64,000 nucleotides of DNA from Ammoniphilus sp. YIM 78166 (GTDB lineage: Bacteria; Bacillota; Bacilli; Aneurinibacillales; RAOX-1). Location of the stretch: positions 248,001 through 312,000 of the forward strand of contig NZ_SDLR01000003.1 in the NCBI RefSeq assembly GCF_004522215.1, in the 5' to 3' direction. This document shows positions 63,612-64,000 of this stretch, in pieces. The first letter of the stretch is position 1, and every line of letters starts with the position of its first letter. The notes beneath the pieces are model-generated. The model had not been told where the DNA came from and searched no databases. It was given only the letters and a program-made list of their open reading frames with translations. Made by a program: the position numbers and the translations under genes.

Positions 63612-63998
63612 CTACATTTGCCTTATTTCGGGTTCTTCCGCAAGATCCAAGTCATGCCAAGCGTCTTCCAGCATCATTTCAATGTCCAAGGATGAGCACT
63701 GGGCTTGTACAATGGGGGAAGTAAGACTTAGATAATCCATTAGGTCTGTCATGCTGTTAATCAGCACAAAATCCGTACGGTGGTGGTTGAATGTCTGAAG
63801 GGCTAGATATTTATGGGGAATATCTGTATTTTTACCCTCGTCTTCCTTTTCAAAGATGACAATCTCAAACCCTGCATCAATATGTCCGAGCTGCATCATG
63901 TATCCATCCTCTTCATTCCCGAACCCGTTCATATACAATTCTTCTGCCCAATTCCCCTGCTCGCTTAACTTCCAATTCAGTTCCAGGTCGGCATACAT
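63612..63998 (-). CDS. Uncharacterised 128-aa acidic protein (5' end at window edge)
   Basis: The frame begins at an ATG 2 bp from the window end, so the true start may lie outside. The protein is strongly acidic and Trp/Met-rich with no membrane segment or recognised domain. It ends before a strong terminator. Confidence 0.6.
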   Translation of the reverse strand: MYADLELNWKLSEQGNWAEELYMNGFGNEEDGYMMQLGHIDAGFEIVIFEKEDEGKNTDIPHKYLALQTFNHHRTDFVLINSMTDLMDYLSLTSPIVQAQCSSLDIEMMLEDAWHDLDLAEEPEIRQM

Positions 63999-64000
63999 AC

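Overview
The window looks like the chromosome of an endospore-forming, moderately low-GC Bacillota. A relative of the Paenibacillaceae (Brevibacillus/Ammoniphilus/Aneurinibacillus-like) is my best guess. The reasons are purine-rich Shine-Dalgarno sites, frequent GTG/TTG starts, YheC/D spore-coat and spore-appendage-like genes, and abundant rho-independent terminators. The genus cannot be fixed from the sequence. The organism decodes UGA as selenocysteine: a tRNA-Sec gene, selA and two classical selenoprotein genes (grdA, grdB) are present.

Layout. 0-2.4 kb: tail of a broken MetE-like gene, a CysJ-like reductase, an unknown gene. 2.4-31 kb: a large regulon tied together by an identical palindrome, TAATCATGATTA, placed on or next to consensus sigma-A promoters. 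It covers a BCCT (betaine-type) transporter, pyruvate carboxylase, a molybdate/tungstate transporter with a ModC-ModA fusion and a Mo/W oxidoreductase, malic enzyme, the glycine/sarcosine/betaine reductase operon (grdE-grdB-grdA-trxB-grdC-trxA), a TetR regulator, a small transcript candidate, and tRNA-Sec/selA. Embedded here is an NtrB/NtrC-type two-component system with two orphan OpuAC-like binding proteins and two sigma-54 promoters preceded by GTAGAA-type palindromes.

The most striking observation is that the NtrC-like response regulator has an in-frame UGA between its AAA+ domain and its DNA-binding domain. This UGA is followed by a 7-bp hairpin capped by a GGU triloop. The UGA codons of grdB and grdA are each followed by a hairpin of exactly this design. 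I read this as a selenocysteine-containing sigma-54 activator, in effect a selenium-gated regulator, sitting inside the selenoprotein locus.

31-41 kb: a YjiH-like membrane protein (frameshifted), an aminotransferase, and a GntR-controlled operon of TRAP transporter, aminotransferase and RocB-like hydrolase. 41-48 kb: gene fragments, a 21-bp-period repeat array and several decayed genes, including a TOTE-type primase-helicase. 48-52 kb: glycosyltransferases and spore-surface genes. 52-57 kb: a sigma-54-type operon (amidohydrolase, amino acid permease, M20 hydrolase, glutamine synthetase) that is visibly decaying. 57-60 kb: a lipoprotein, a glutathionylspermidine-synthase-like ATP-grasp protein and a DUF350 protein. 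60-64 kb: DbpA helicase, TauE/SafE, a DUF2269 protein and an unknown gene.

How the parts work together (inference): betaine or a related amine is imported by the BCCT protein and reduced by the selenoprotein reductase, with electrons passing through TrxB/TrxA. Pyruvate carboxylase and malic enzyme adjust C3/C4 flow. The TetR-family protein at 21.5 kb is the best candidate for binding the shared palindrome.
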